Shown: one piece after another, positions 48,922 through 59,760 of the stretch
Numbering within the stretch: position 1 is the stretch's first letter
Layout of the letters: each line of letters begins with the position of its first letter
NCBI GenBank assembly: GCA_023630585.1
Contig: CM042535.1
Coordinates: 36,919,301 to 36,983,300, forward strand
Reading direction: 5' to 3'
From: Cranoglanis bouderius
Lineage: Eukaryota; Chordata; Actinopteri; Siluriformes; Cranoglanididae
DNA: 64,000 nt
Position numbers and translations under genes: made by a program
The notes under the pieces: model-generated
Database searches by the model: none
Told to the model about the DNA's origin: nothing
The model's input: only the letters and a program-made list of their open reading frames with translations

Positions 48922-49470
48922 TTTATCCATTTACAGGTACATTTAATATTGTGGAACATCCACACGAGCAAGAAGATAGAGCTGGGTCTTCATAAGCGTG
49001 TGTGTGTGTGTAGAACCTGTCTTTTGCACTAGCGGACCAAGAGGGAGCGACTGTGGTTCTGGCCAACGACCCAGATGTGGACCGACTGGCCATGGCTGAG
49101 AAACAGCTGAGGTGGGTGTGTGAGAGAGAGAGAGAGAGATGAACAGCATGAACAAACATCTCGCATCGCGTCACCAGTCCTCTTGTCTCTGTGCAGCGGT
49201 GAGTGGAGGGTGTTCTCGGGGAACGAGCTCGGCGCGCTGCTCGGCTGGTGGACGTTGCAGTGCTGGAAGGAGAAGCAGAAGCAGGGGGAAAAGTTCAAGT
49301 CCTCGGTGAAGGATGTGTACATGCTGGCCAGCACCGTCTCCTCCAAGATCCTACGTGCCATCGCTCTTAAAGAGGGCTTTCACTTCGAGGTGCCTGACCT
49401 TTTCACCCTGTAACGATTTTATATCTGAACTCATACGGATTAGATTAAGATCACATTTCTCTATTCTTCT

Positions 49471-49536
<66 letters not shown>

Positions 49537-52500
49537 GGAGACTCTGACTGGCTTTAAGTGGATGGGGAATAGAGCGAGGCAGCTGCTGGATCAGGGGAAG
49601 ACCGTACTGTTCGCCTTCGAGGAGGCCATCGGTACGACTGCACCAGCAAAACACCCTAGGTGTACACCGAAAATGTTTCGTTGGTCCTTCTTCCACACGG
49701 TTGGTTCCTTATAGTGAGGAAAGTTAAAACTGCCTCCTTGCTCCACCTACTGAAACCCTAGCAACCAGCCGAGTTTCCTTAGCAACCCACTAGCTACAAC
49801 CTAGCAACCACTTCGGGATTGTACTTAAACCTTGTATAAAGACCATAGCAACCAACTGGGACACCATAACAGCCACCTAGCAACACCCTAGCAACCAAGT
49901 GGAATATGAGAGCAACCACCTAGAAACACCCTAGCAACCAAGTGGAATACGGTAGCAACCACCTAGAAACACCCCATCAACCAAGTGGAATACGATAGCA
50001 ACCACCTAGAAACACCCTAGCAACCAAGAGGAATATGATAGCAACCACCTAGCAACACCCTATTGACCATGCTGGGATGGCAGATCAACCAACTAGTAAC
50101 ATTCTAGAAACAAACTAGAATATCATAGCGACCACCTAGAAACACCCTAGCAACCAAGTGGAATATGAGAGCAACTACCTAGCCACACCCTAGCAACCAA
50201 GAGGAATATGATAGCAACCACCTAGCAACACCCTAGTGACCAGCTGGGATGGCATAGCAACCACCTAGAAACACCCTAGCAACCAAATGGTATACGATAG
50301 CAACCACCTAGAAACACCCTAGCAACCAAGAGGAATATGATAGCAACCACCTAGCAACACCCTAACAACCAAGAGGAATATGATAGCAACCAGCTAGCAA
50401 CACCCTAGTGACCAGCTGGGATGGCATAGCAACCAACTAGTAACATTCTAGAAACCAAGTGGAATATGATGGTAATCACCTAGATACACCCTAGCAACCA
50501 AGTGGAATATGATAGCAACTACCTAGAAACACCCTAGCAACCAAGAGGAATATGATAGCAACCACCTAGCAACACCCTAGTGACCAGCTGGGATGGCATA
50601 GCAACCACCTAGAAACACCCTAGCAACCAAATGGTATACGATAGCAACCACCTAGAAACACCCTAGCAACCAAGAGGAATATGATAGCAACCACCTAGCA
50701 ACACCCTAACAACCAAGAGGAATATGATAGCAACCAGCTAGCAACACCCTAGTGACCAGCTGGGATGGCATAGCAACCAACTAGTAACATTCTAGAAACC
50801 AAGTGGAATATGATAGCAACTACCTAGAAACACCCTAGCAAGCAAGTGGAATACGATAGCAACCACCAAGAAATACCCTAGCAACCAACTGGAATTGTAT
50901 TAAAATTGTTAAAGGTCAATTGTCAATGTGTCAAAGGTCACAACACATGCTCAGGCACACAAACAGGCATGTGCTTTCTCTGGTAAATGAAGTGGTGTAG
51001 CTCTTTTTTTTTTTTTTTTTAGCCGAATGATATTTCAGTTTATAAAACACATGAACGCTGTGTGTTTTATTCAGGATACATGTGCAGCCCAGCAGTGTTG
51101 GATAAGGATGGAGTGAGCGCAGCAGCCATCGCCGGAGAGATGATCTCGTACCTGGCCTCCAAAAACACCTCCATCTCACAGCAACTTAAAGCCATTTACG
51201 ATGAGTGAGTCCAAAAAAAAAACAACAAAAAAAACGCACAATATTTTACCCAAAATATAACCGATCAGGTTACGTTATGAATCACGTTTCTGTGCGCGCG
51301 TGTGTGTGTGTGTGTGTGTACGCAGGTACGGCTACCACATCACCAAGAACTCGTATTTCATTTGCCACAACCAGGACACCATCAGGCAGCTGTTTGAGCA
51401 TCTGAGGAACTACGATGGCGAGAACACGTATCCTAAAGAGTGCCAGGGCTTCGCCATCACCGCCGTCCGTGACCTCACTACGGGCTACGACAGCAACCAG
51501 CCCGACCTCAAAGCCGTGAGCGATGCCCGCTGTCACAAACATAACGCTTCACTAGGATTTAAGAGGATTTCAGATTGCAGTATATTTTTTAGATACAGCG
51601 TTATATATGATTCTGTTGTGTATAGCGCATATCTCTGACTACGTGTGTTTCTCACTCAGATCCTTCCTACCAGTAAGAGCAGTCAGATGATCACCTTCAG
51701 CTTTGCTAACGGAGGCGTGGCCACCATGCGGACGAGCGGCACCGAGCCCAAGATCAAGTACTACACCGAGCTGTGTGCTGCTCCAGGGAACAGGTGAGTG
51801 TCCGAGAGACGTTTAAGTGCCGTTTCATACGTCTCAACCGCACCGTTTGTGCGAGTTTGGTGGGGTTTTGTAAAGCAACACTAACAGGACAAACACTAAT
51901 CCGAATTCCACCATTAGGTGTCTCTGAGGTGAGGATTTATAGTCAGTGCAGGCATTGTGGGAAAGAAAAGTGCCTGTATATTAAGCTTGTAGTATATAGA
52001 ACACATTAACAAAAGCCCATCCAGTACCTAAAATAAAATAAAATAAAATAAATACCCTCACCCTGTTGGTCATAAAAAATAAATAAGAGTCTCATGAGAA
52101 TCAAGTAAATGAAATAAACAAAAGGACTCCAGACACACCCTGTGGTTAAATAATTAAATTAAGTACAATTCTGTCTATGGACAAAAGTGGAAGCTGATCA
52201 AAGTGGGATATTAGAGGTTGCCAGATTTTGCAATTTGAACCCCTCATTGTGATTGAGAGGAAGGACGTTAAATCGGACAGCCGAGAGAAATCTGAAAGAG
52301 GAACTGGAGAGGAAGCGTCGCCGAGCTGTCAGCGATGCAAAAGATTTTTTTTTTCCCCAAATACTTTGAGCAGCAGATTAACAAAGAAAATGTCGTCCAT
52401 TTAAAGGTGCATTAGGTAACATTAGACTATCCGGACCTGAAATCAGATTTCCAAACGGCTTTTCTCACCGACTTAATACACTTGTGCAGAGGCCGCAGTT

Positions 52501-52941
52501 TAAACTATTATTATTATTATTATTATTATTATTTATTTTTATCATGCTTTACATATTCCCAGGTTATTTGTACAAGTAAGAAAAAAAATGCCTATTGCAC
52601 CTTTAAATGGTGAATTGCGAGCGAGGGGGGGAAAAAATCATTAGCGCTTAAACATACAGCATATAACACACTATATAAACATACTATATAAAATTTAAAA
52701 ATAATAGATCATATTTCACTTCGAAACAGTTGTTTAAAAAAAAAAAAAGAAGTGCAAATTATATACAAAATTAAATGCTATTTGGAAGTTTAAAGGTATG
52801 CCGAGTCTTTTTTTTCTTCTTCTGTTTTTCAGTGATGTGACTCGGCTGAAGGGCGAGCTGAACAGCCTGGTGGACGCCATCGTGGAGAATTTCTTCCAGC
52901 CCAAGAAGAACAACCTGACCGCCCGACCCGAGTCAGATTAA
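44100..52941 (+). CDS. pgm2: pgm2, phosphoglucomutase 2 (phosphopentomutase)
   Basis: Cytosolic alpha-D-phosphohexomutase; PGM2 interconverts ribose-1-P/deoxyribose-1-P with the 5-phosphates and, less well, glucose-1-P with glucose-6-P. Exons: 44100-44177, 46726-46893, 47229-47420, 47661-47744, 48325-48518, 48684-48873, 49014-49111, 49197-49389, 49538-49631, 51075-51204, 51326-51515, 51660-51793, 52833-52941; they join in frame to 617 codons, close to human PGM2 (612). Visible motifs are KCFGARMEFGTAGLRAAMGPG (substrate region), the phosphoserine loop TASHNPKQDNGYK, the Mg-binding loop NDPDVDRLA with all three Asp present (Ala to Val in the middle), the sugar-binding loop FAFEEAIGYM, and the phosphate-binding loop RTSGTEPKIKYY. 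Motif wording separates it from PGM2L1. The start ATG follows an A-rich leader. Confidence 0.96.
44255..44360. repeat. TAGTGCACTA repeat, second copy, in pgm2 intron 1
   Basis: Contains AGGCTGAATCTCAAACGGCTC, GTGTACTACATAGGG, TTAGTGCACTATATG and a closing GCATTTAGGATTCT. It is homologous to 43855-43985, so the pair brackets the pgm2 start exon. Confidence 0.55.
44963..44996. repeat. (AAT)n microsatellite
   Basis: About eleven AAT/TAA units in pgm2 intron 1. Confidence 0.9.
45365..45651 (+). pseudogene. Harbinger (PIF) transposase remnant
   Basis: Two exon-like pieces, 45365-45477 and 45561-45651, separated by an 83-bp GT-AG intron-like gap. They encode LPNVIGCVEGTRIPIKAPS, RKSVHSINVQ, then VVCDVEARWPGAVHDARIFRES. 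This is the DDE core of HARBI1-like transposases: the GCVDGTHIPI block and the SVHDARIF block. The first catalytic Asp is Glu here, the second Asp is kept, and the final Glu region is missing, so it is inactive. It sits in pgm2 intron 1, next to a Myb/SANT-like exon on the opposite strand. Confidence 0.75.
45709..45875 (-). pseudogene. Harbinger Myb/SANT-like accessory protein, first exon
   Basis: From an ATG at 45875 the minus strand reads MGTKGEKKRAAYFTEAESE, VLMLAYEEYKPIIMKRSD, TAASAKERESAWHKITD, ending at a donor TT|GTAAGT. This is the N-terminal Myb/SANT-like (trihelix) DNA-binding domain of the second protein encoded by Harbinger elements in fish, which helps carry the transposase to the nucleus and DNA. 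The frame is open over 167 bp, but later exons were not found. Its place, convergent with the transposase remnant, fits one decayed Harbinger insertion. Confidence 0.7.
47083..47150 (-). repeat. GGAGTCTCCAGT-family fragment in pgm2 intron 2
   Basis: Short minus-strand piece with ACTGGAGACTCCTTCC followed by TTAAACATTAAATAAACC. Confidence 0.5.
47187..47222. repeat. (TC)n forming a pgm2 polypyrimidine tract
   Basis: About 17 TC units ending in TTTTAG|GGGTTC, the acceptor of exon 47229-47420. Confidence 0.9.
47454..47492. repeat. Poly-T tract
   Basis: About 38 uninterrupted T residues in pgm2 intron 3. Confidence 0.9.
47765..48262. repeat. Dispersed repeat with GATCGACCGAT / CCGATACCGATAAC motifs
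   Basis: Begins AGAGATCGACCGATGGTGG, then TTTACCGATACCGATAACTA and CTGCCGATAACCGATTA, and closes with CCGACTGATTTTACCGATTTG and TTAATCGAGATTTAAT. Sequences of this kind are common fish repeats by general knowledge. The termini are only partly complementary, so the class is uncertain. It fills most of pgm2 intron 4. Confidence 0.5.
49474..49533. repeat. (CT)n at a pgm2 acceptor
   Basis: About 29 CT units running into TGTAG|GAGACTC, the acceptor of exon 49538-49631. Confidence 0.9.
49741..50893 (+). repeat. 43-bp minisatellite with 344-bp higher-order repeat
   Basis: About 26 diverged units of roughly 43 bp fill pgm2 intron 9. The unit core is CACCTAGAAACACCCTAGC, AACCAAGTGGAATATGATAG. Distinct variants (GACCAGCTGGGATGGCATAG, ACATTCTAGAAACCAAG) recur about every 344 bp (near 50065, 50410, 50754), equal to eight units, so blocks of eight monomers were amplified together. 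Unit homogeneity rises toward the middle, with degenerate units at both edges. It has no coding role and is removed with the intron. Confidence 0.9.
51001..51020. repeat. Poly-T tract
   Basis: About 18 T residues in pgm2 intron 9, 55 bp upstream of the acceptor of exon 51075-51204. Confidence 0.7.
52406..52606. mobile_element. MITE-like element, copy 2, in pgm2 intron 12
   Basis: Ends TTTAAAGGTGCATTAGG and CCTATTGCACCTTTAAA are inverted repeats. The interior (CCGGACCTGAAATCAGA, TTTCCAAACGG, ATCATGCTTTACATAT) matches copy 1 at 17562-17893. A (TTA)n microsatellite has expanded inside this copy. Confidence 0.65.
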
Positions 52942-53264
52942 ACGCAAAAGCGCTGACCGAAAAGGTCTCCCGCTGCCTCGAAAACAATCCCGACGCCCTG
53001 CTTTTACACATTTCCCAGTTCCTCGCTCTCACAAACACGGTTCACACATTTTCTGTCTGTATTCACATCACATCACACCGCAGACTGCACCTTTAATGAC
53101 GTCACTGGGTTCTGAAACGTCGATCCTAATGAACGTAAGCGGACGAGTAATCCTAGATCAGCACTTATATTTTGAGATAAGTCTTAAATACACTATCGGT
53201 TTATGTTAGCCACGCCCACCCGACGTGAATTTGGGAAGAGAAACTGCACATCTTAACCGGGACC

Positions 53265-53270
53265 AATAAA
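53265..53270 (+). terminator. pgm2: pgm2 polyadenylation signal AATAAA
   Basis: A canonical AATAAA 324 bp after the pgm2 stop codon, followed within 20 bases by TTCTTCATC. It is the first canonical signal after the coding end and marks a short 3' UTR. Confidence 0.7.
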
Positions 53271-53344
53271 AGTTCTTCATCAAACCATTGCTTTAATCTT
53301 TATGCTTTTAATCTTTACCAAAGTATTTAAATATATATATCAAA

Positions 53345-53760
53345 GCACTGATGAATTCTCGAATCTGATTGGTCGGAAGATATTAATGCTTACTTGTTAT
53401 TGTTTCTATAGTTTAGTCTAAAAATAGGGTTAGGGTTAGGTTTAGGGTCAGTGCTTTATTTAACAGAGAAAATGCTCTAATCACATAAGGAGATGTTTAT
53501 TTAACATTTATGGAAGGAATGACCGTAAAGGAAGGACTAGTTTTTCCACTGTCGAAGTTCCGCAATGTTAAATGTAACTATAAATGGATAAAACGTACAT
53601 TATATTTTTTTAAAAAGTGGTGTAAGAGGAATAAAACACTTCAAGACGTGCTGCAGGGTGGCGACGGAAACTCCGCTTCCCGCATCACACCACACCACCC
53701 CACCCCGTCGTTGATTAATTTCCTGTAACCGCACACCACTGAGTGTATTTTGTACCTTTT
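53345..53760 (+). repeat. GGAGTCTCCAGT-family repeat downstream of pgm2
   Basis: Begins ATTCTCGAATCTGATTGGTC and contains ATTTATGGAAGGAATGACC, GTAACTATAAATGGATAAAA, GGTGTAAGAGGAATAAAACA and CACACCACCCCACCCCG, ending GATTAATTTCCTGTAAC. The GGAGTCTCCAGT box itself is altered here. Confidence 0.65.
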
Positions 53761-55334
53761 TTTTTTTTTTTTTTTTTTTTTTGGATGCATAGACATCAAA
53801 CTTCCTGTTCAAACATCATTTAAAGTTTGAATCCGATTCTGATGCTGCGTTATAAACCTTCGCAGAGACGTCCTACACTTTAATTATTTAATTATCTCAT
53901 TTCCGCTGGATTAGAGACTTCCACTGGTTTATTGACTACTCTGTATATATGACTTTATTTTATTTATTTATTTTATTTTTTTATTTTTTTAAAATGAGAC
54001 CTCTGGTATGATCCGTAACATTCCTTTATTTAATGACCAGTTCATCATTTGTCTTCTTTCACAACTGTAAAAACGGTTCTTCCCTTTGTGTGAACTGGGA
54101 TGAGTGCTGCCACCTGCTGGTTCATTTCGAAATGAAACATATACAGTGATTATTGGAGTCTGAACAGGGCTGCAAAATATTTGAGTAATGTGCACTTAGC
54201 TGCTGTACTTAAGCACTGTTTTACAAGATTTCTCCTTTACTAAAGTATTGCAGTGTGAATTAGGATCAATAAACAATGCGAACGTTTTCATTTCACTTTA
54301 ACATACATGCAGGCATAAGATTACATGTCTGGATTGTTCATTTGTGATCAGTTTTATATCTAATATTTACTTTAAACAGTTGAATACGTGATTATTGATG
54401 TTTCACTCAAGTCGATTGAAAGTCGGTGCAGTGATCTCTGATTCAAGCCTTAAACATTTAACATTCTCGTACACTAGTTTTTAATAACGAAACTGTTCTG
54501 TACGGTTTTATTGAAACATTCCTCTGCCTTGTGTTATCATGCACCGCTGGCTCATGACACATGCCGCTTTCCTGCACATATCTGAGCTAAATATTCTTCA
54601 GTTGACTTCATTCTTAGTAAAGAATAAAATAAAACTAATCTATTGCACTGGGTTGTCTTATCTTTTACTTTGTGGTTAACATTTTAAAGCAGCCTTATAG
54701 GATTTGAGACGGTACTCGGTGTCCGGTGTGTGTAAATGTCTGACATGGAGACATTTGCAGTACAGTTTTTGTACATGAACAAACAAACTACATGCTGTAG
54801 GCTATGAAATTAGGGCCTCAACAGTGTATTTGGGTGAATAGGAAGCCATTTTGGAATTGAAGCTCTGTTTTTTCTGGTGGTTATACCGATAAACCACCTA
54901 CAATAATAAAAGTTGTTACAGATGTGGGACATGTGTGTATATATACTGTACACATGTAAACTGTTAAACTAGCAATGAGAAATGTCTTCATGTTCGTTAC
55001 ACAAGAACATTCTGTGCTCTTTTAATATCTAGAAAAAGTTATATATTTAGTTTCTTTTATATTTTATAGTTTCATAAAAGTGGTATCGGACAATTATTTT
55101 CAAATATATATGTTTTTAATATTCGGGGGGAAATATAAAACTGAAATGGCAGGTAACATATCTGAAGTTTACTCTGAGTAGACACCGAGCCATGCTAACA
55201 ACCGAGAAAAGTGTTCACTCGCGTTGTTTACATTTGGGACACTAGGGGCGCCATTTTGTGGGTCAATCAATAGTTAGATTTCAAGTAAAAGTCCCCTTTA
55301 ATAGTTTACCCATAATGCCTCTGGGATTAATAAA

Positions 55335-55575
55335 GTGATCTATCTATCTATCTGTCTGTCTGTCTGTCCATCCATCTATCTGTCTGTCTGTCTATCTATC
55401 TATCTCTGTCCATCCGTCCGCCCATTCATCCATCTGTCTATCTACAGTATTTACCTGTCTGTCTGTCCGTCTATCTATCTATTTATCTATCTATCCATCC
55501 ATCCGTTTATTTATCTACCTATCTATCTGTCTGTTTGTCAGTACATCCATCCGTTTATCTATTTATCTATTTTGT
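55335..55575. repeat. (TCTA/TCTG/TCCA)n tetranucleotide array
   Basis: About 240 bp of mixed TCTA, TCTG, TCCA and TTTA units; the Ile-Tyr-Leu-Ser open frame over it is an artefact. A further short array of the same type is at 55684-55715. Confidence 0.9.
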
Positions 55576-55819
55576 AAATCAGCAAGTTTTTGTAGCAAGT
55601 TTTAAGAATATTTATTTTCTTTTTCATAATTCGTAACGCCAAATATATTTGGAAATAATATTCACATGTACCATAGTAGTGTGTTTATCTGTCTATCTAT
55701 CTATCTATCTATCTGTTTGTTAATTTATTGTTTTAATCATATAATTATCGTTTGCACTTCCGTAGCCGCCTTTTCAGCGTGCGCAGTAACCTAGCAACGA
55801 GACACCCCCCCCCTCATCC

Positions 55820-56122
55820 CAAGCGCGCATGCGCGGAGAGAGAGAGAGCGCGAGAGGGGAAAAAAGGGCTCGCTGTGTGCGCCGCTCGCGCACTCTGAAG
55901 TGAAGTTTCACTGAGGAGCAGCGCGAGGACTTCCTTAATCAGTGTTTTATTTCCCAAACAAAATGGCACCACAGGAGTTTTTCACGAACCGGGATTAAAT
56001 ATTGACAAACATTTGAGAACACTTAATGAAATTAGGGGGTCCGATGGGAGTTTAAGTGGATAATAACGGGGTTTGATTGAAAGAAATCCGTTAAAGGAGT
56101 GGGCGGAGCCTCTACACGTGAA
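55820..56122 (+). promoter_or_regulatory. tbc1d1: Probable tbc1d1 promoter and first non-coding exon
   Basis: A CpG-rich stretch (GCGCGCATGCGCGG, CGCCGCTCGCGCACTC) precedes a leader-like segment and a donor-like GTGAAG|GTACAG at 56122. The first coding exon of tbc1d1 opens at 58359 with an acceptor only five bases before the ATG, so an upstream non-coding exon must exist, and this is the only CpG-rich candidate in the gap. Exact start not visible. Confidence 0.5.
55825..55834. promoter_or_regulatory. NRF1-type site GCGCATGCGC
   Basis: A perfect palindromic match to the NRF1 consensus, in the CpG-rich region assigned to the tbc1d1 promoter. Confidence 0.55.
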
Positions 56123-56148
56123 GGTACAGACTTCTAGTGTGTATGATT

Positions 56149-56179
<31 letters not shown>

Positions 56180-56400
56180 TTATTATTATTATTATTATGT
56201 TTTGCATTTATTTATATTGGAGGAAGTGTGTTATCAAAAACAAGTAATGATATATAAATGTAAAAATTGCAGACGTAAACACATTAAAGTTCATCCACTC
56301 TTTTAATATTATCTTTGATGTTACTGTACATTTCCTCATACATTTGCACATTTTACAATTTAACTTCTTGTGCATCTTGTGACAACCACTACATATCCTA

Positions 56401-56404
56401 TATC

Positions 56405-56449
<45 letters not shown>
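56401..56449. repeat. (CA)n microsatellite
   Basis: About 19 CA units, followed within 80 bp by (TG)n(AG)n at 56526-56589, giving complementary CA and TG tracts close together. Confidence 0.85.
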
Positions 56450-56451
<2 letters not shown>

Positions 56452-56524
56452 TCACACTTTAATTGCTGCATTTTTTCTGTCCTCTGTAAAACACAGCTTT
56501 AATGACACTCCTTACTATTTATAC

Positions 56525-56525
<1 letters not shown>

Positions 56526-56589
<64 letters not shown>
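56526..56589. repeat. (TG)n(AG)n compound microsatellite
   Basis: About 18 TG units directly followed by about 13 AG units. Confidence 0.9.
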
Positions 56590-56688
56590 GTCTGCCAACT
56601 GAGGCATAACACACAACAATTAAATTAGTTCATATTTAGAATGGACATCATTTAAAACCACAGCTTGCTCCACTTTAGCTGCATAGGT

Positions 56689-56691
<3 letters not shown>

Positions 56692-56750
<59 letters not shown>
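56692..56750. repeat. (CA)n microsatellite
   Basis: About 29 CA units in the inferred tbc1d1 first intron. Confidence 0.9.
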
Positions 56751-56753
<3 letters not shown>

Positions 56754-56959
56754 TGCTGAACCTAAAATTAGTCTCTGATCCTTCTCCAGAGTATCAGATC
56801 CAGCTCCTTCAGGATTTAGTCCAAATCCCAGTCTAATTCTAACACCGTGTTCAGGGTCACATGGTCAGGAATGTCGTATACGGTCCCTGGACGTGGGACG
56901 AACCAACGTATTTTGATCAAACGCTCTTTTTCGACACCGATGCCCTGCACCGAGTGCAT

Positions 56960-57370
56960 GTACTCGTATTCAGCGTAGTGCTGTTACAGGAGAATAATCC
57001 ACGATGCTGCCTGGTGCCGAAGCGGCGTCACTGTCACCACCTGAAGTGTTTTATTCCTCTTATACCACAACGAATTTGCCAGTTATTTGTATTACATTTT
57101 GTTATTTATTAAAGAATGACACTTTTTGTTATCCATTTCTAGTTACGTTAAATGCCGTGGAACGTCGGTGTCCGTGTCCGTGAGTTGGTTCCTGTTCTCA
57201 CTTACGTTATAGCAGCTGTAAACTGCATGGTTCCCTCGTCCTCCGCCGAGAAAGCGTTACAGAAAGCGTAACCTCCTTCCGTCCTGAGGACTTTCCCATG
57301 GCGGAAAACAGACCGTGTCGGTTGTTGCTATAGAAACAGTGATTCAAGCAGCTGTTTCGGTTAAGGGCGA
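56960..57370 (-). repeat. GGAGTCTCCAGT-family repeat, minus copy
   Basis: Minus-orientation landmarks: GTGCTGTTACAGGAGAATAAT, AAGTGTTTTATTCCTCTTAT, TATAGCAGCTGTAAACTG, CATGGCGGAAAACA and TGCTATAGAAACAG. Confidence 0.6.
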
Positions 57371-58079
57371 GTTGCCTCGAGGCGGAGCCGTGAGACGGAT
57401 ATGTTACATTTCCGACGTAACTGTACTTTCGAATTGTTCGTGAAGGACGTAACAGCTACGTGATGGCACCAGCCATTACGTAGTTTAATCCACGACTTAA
57501 ACGGTGAGATCATTGTGTGTTTGCCTTCGCCATTTCACATCACCATATCGTTTCGCTTCTTATTTGCATAACGTCTTGTGTCTCCTGGCTCCGCCCACTG
57601 GATTCTAACTTGACGTGAGTGAGTGTTAGCGTTCGGGACTAAAAGAGACTCCAGGAGAAAGAAGAGTGAGTTCTCCAAAAATAGCGAGTCTCTCCGCATG
57701 TATCCTGTTTATCCGGGATCAGTTCTCACGGTCACCTGAAACTCTTACGAGAGGAATCCGGACTCCATTTTGCTTTTTTTTAGCTGACAGCTTTATCCAG
57801 AGATGATGACACCGAGGCATAAGTGCCTTGCTCGGATACACTAAACAACGAAGACTGTTTATCTGTCTATACGAAATGTATATACTGTATGTTTATATCC
57901 TAACCTGACCTCTACGTGACCTTGCGATGGTACTACAGATGTTTATCACTGACATGTTACTGACAACACTGCCGTCCATCTTGGAAAACCTCCTGGAGTC
58001 TTTTGTTTTTAGTGCAGTTGGGTAAAACTCCGCCCCCTAGGCACCGCTGCCCAAAAAGTTGTCTGAACAACTTTTAGGG

Positions 58080-58335
58080 GATAAAGTAGGGAATAAAACA
58101 CATGGGGTTGTGCTGTTACAGGAAAATAATCAACGTGAAGTTTCTGTTACAATCCAAAGTTTTCAAACTTTGGTGGGGTCTAGGGGGCGGGGTTTTACCA
58201 AACTGCACCAAAAAAGAAAGAGATATCGCCCAGATTTCGATTCGCCCAGCACACACACGAGTCTTTTATTCCTCTTATAAGAAAAAACAACAACTGACGT
58301 GTACACTTTATCCGTTTATGGTTATGCTCAATGAG
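58080..58335 (-). repeat. Repeat fragment next to tbc1d1 first coding exon
   Basis: Contains GTGCTGTTACAGGAAAATAA, TCAACGTGAAG and, near its right end, TTTTATTCCTCTTATAAG, placing it in the same dispersed family. It ends about 25 bp before the acceptor at 58358. Confidence 0.5.
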
Positions 58336-58363
58336 TTGTTCTTTTTGAAGTCACGCAGGGCTC

Positions 58364-59244
58364 ATGGAGGGCATCTGCTTCGAGGTGAAACGCCGAGGCG
58401 ACCCCGCCCCTTTCTCCCAGCCACTCCATGAAGGATCAGGAGATGAAGATGAGGAGGAGGAGGAGGAGATCCGGTACAGTCTAACGCTGGCGGGCTCGTT
58501 AGCAGTCCACCCCCAGACCACCATGACCATGCTGCCGTGGGTGGTGGCTGAGATACGCAGGCCTCGGCTGAAGGAAAGGAGCTTCAACACGATAATCTCT
58601 GGACCTCAAGCTATAGAGGTGAGTGAGGCACAAACAGCAGATTAATATCAGTGACGCTCCAGGACAGAAAAATGTGTGAAACGTATTAAAGGTTTAAGGA
58701 AAGTTTCGGCTTAAAAGGGGACGTATGGAGTACGCAGGGTCGACCGGGACAAAATTCTTGAGCTCTGATTTAAGTTGTTTACCTCAGTGTGCGTTCAGCG
58801 TATGCGTTTTACGCTAGTTTTGTTCACCAAAATATCGCAGCCAAGAACCAGGGACGTTTGGGAATGTCGGGGGTTGGTGTCATTTTGTCGCCATGACGAC
58901 AACCCAAGCGATTCGGGTCGTTTTAGTTAATTGTTGTTAATAGTAAACTTAACATCGTGCCATTTTACTAACTATAACCAGCAATATCTCGTCTCTTGGG
59001 CTTTCAGATGCGCGACTGTCCGGTGGTCTTGCGGATCTCGTGTTCCTGGGTGCGGTGCGTGCTGGGCGTGGCGTGTGCGGAGGACCCGTGGGACCCACTG
59101 CGGCACACCATCTTCTTTCAGCAGCGGCCGCACCGCGTCACCAAACTCATCCACAACAGCCGAGAGCCGAGCTACTTCGGCTGCCTGATTCGGGATGAAG
59201 CCAGCGCTACCTGCTACGTCTTCCACTGTCATGACGAACACAAG
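58364..59244 (+). CDS. tbc1d1: tbc1d1, Rab-GTPase-activating protein, first two coding exons
   Basis: TBC1D1 is the AS160-related RabGAP that, under insulin and AMPK control, regulates GLUT4 vesicle traffic in muscle. Only the 5' end is in the window: exon 58364-58618 (85 codons) and exon 59008-59244 (79 codons), phase 0 at both junctions, donors GAG|GTGAGT and AAG|GTATAC. The translation LAGSLAVHPQTTMTMLPWVVAEIRR followed by TKLIHNSREPSYFGCLI is the start of the first PTB domain and fits TBC1D1 better than TBC1D4. An acidic run (GDEDEEEEEE) in the N-terminus has no clear mammalian counterpart. PTB2, the phosphosite region and the TBC domain are outside. Position just after pgm2 matches human 4p14. 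Confidence 0.9.
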
Positions 59245-59245
59245 G

Positions 59246-59280
<35 letters not shown>

Positions 59281-59289
59281 ATCGATCTC

Positions 59290-59760
59290 AGGAGAGGATA
59301 ATCCTTTGCTGAAGATTTGAAATTACATAACAAGGTTGTTTCCATGGTAACAAATGTAACCATCGCGAAATTGAGGCTATTCTCTAAATCATGGCTGGGA
59401 ATTCCCGAGAAATTCCTAGAAAATCGAATCAAGATAACGCCGATCGGGGGCGGAGTCACGGCAGGAGAAACAGGAAATGACCTACAGTCATTATCCGTTT
59501 ATAGTTACATCTCATGTTGGGGGACGTCCGCGGAACAAGCCGTCGCTTCCGTCATAGCAGCTTTAAACAGACGTTTCCTCGCCAGACTTTATTTTTTGAA
59601 TCTCTCTTCAAGTGAAGACACACGCACACACACACACACACGTGCACACACACACAAAAAAAAAACCGCAGCTTGTAGGCGTAAACTCGTTCTCGATGAC
59701 AGAACTTTAGCTTCTGACACTGGAGACTCCTTCCAAAAGCAAAACGTCCGTCGTTAACAA
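59290..59760 (-). repeat. GGAGTCTCCAGT-family repeat, minus copy in tbc1d1 intron 2
   Basis: Landmarks: TCCGTTTATAGTTACATC, CATAGCAGCTTTAAACAG, CTCGCCAGACTTTATT and GACACTGGAGACTCCTTCC. A (CA)n tract lies inside. Confidence 0.6.

Larger units (their letters stand above)
52942..55815. other. Intergenic region pgm2-tbc1d1
   Basis: Beyond the pgm2 3' UTR there is a copy of the GGAGTCTCCAGT-type repeat (53345-53760), a poly-T run (53758-53781), AT-rich sequence and the tetranucleotide arrays at 55335-55720. I see no gene on either strand. Confidence 0.6.

Noticed and set aside
49741..50893. CRISPR-like array of regularly spaced repeats
   Set aside because: Units are directly adjacent and diverge along their whole length, with no unique spacers between conserved repeats; it is an intronic minisatellite in a vertebrate gene.
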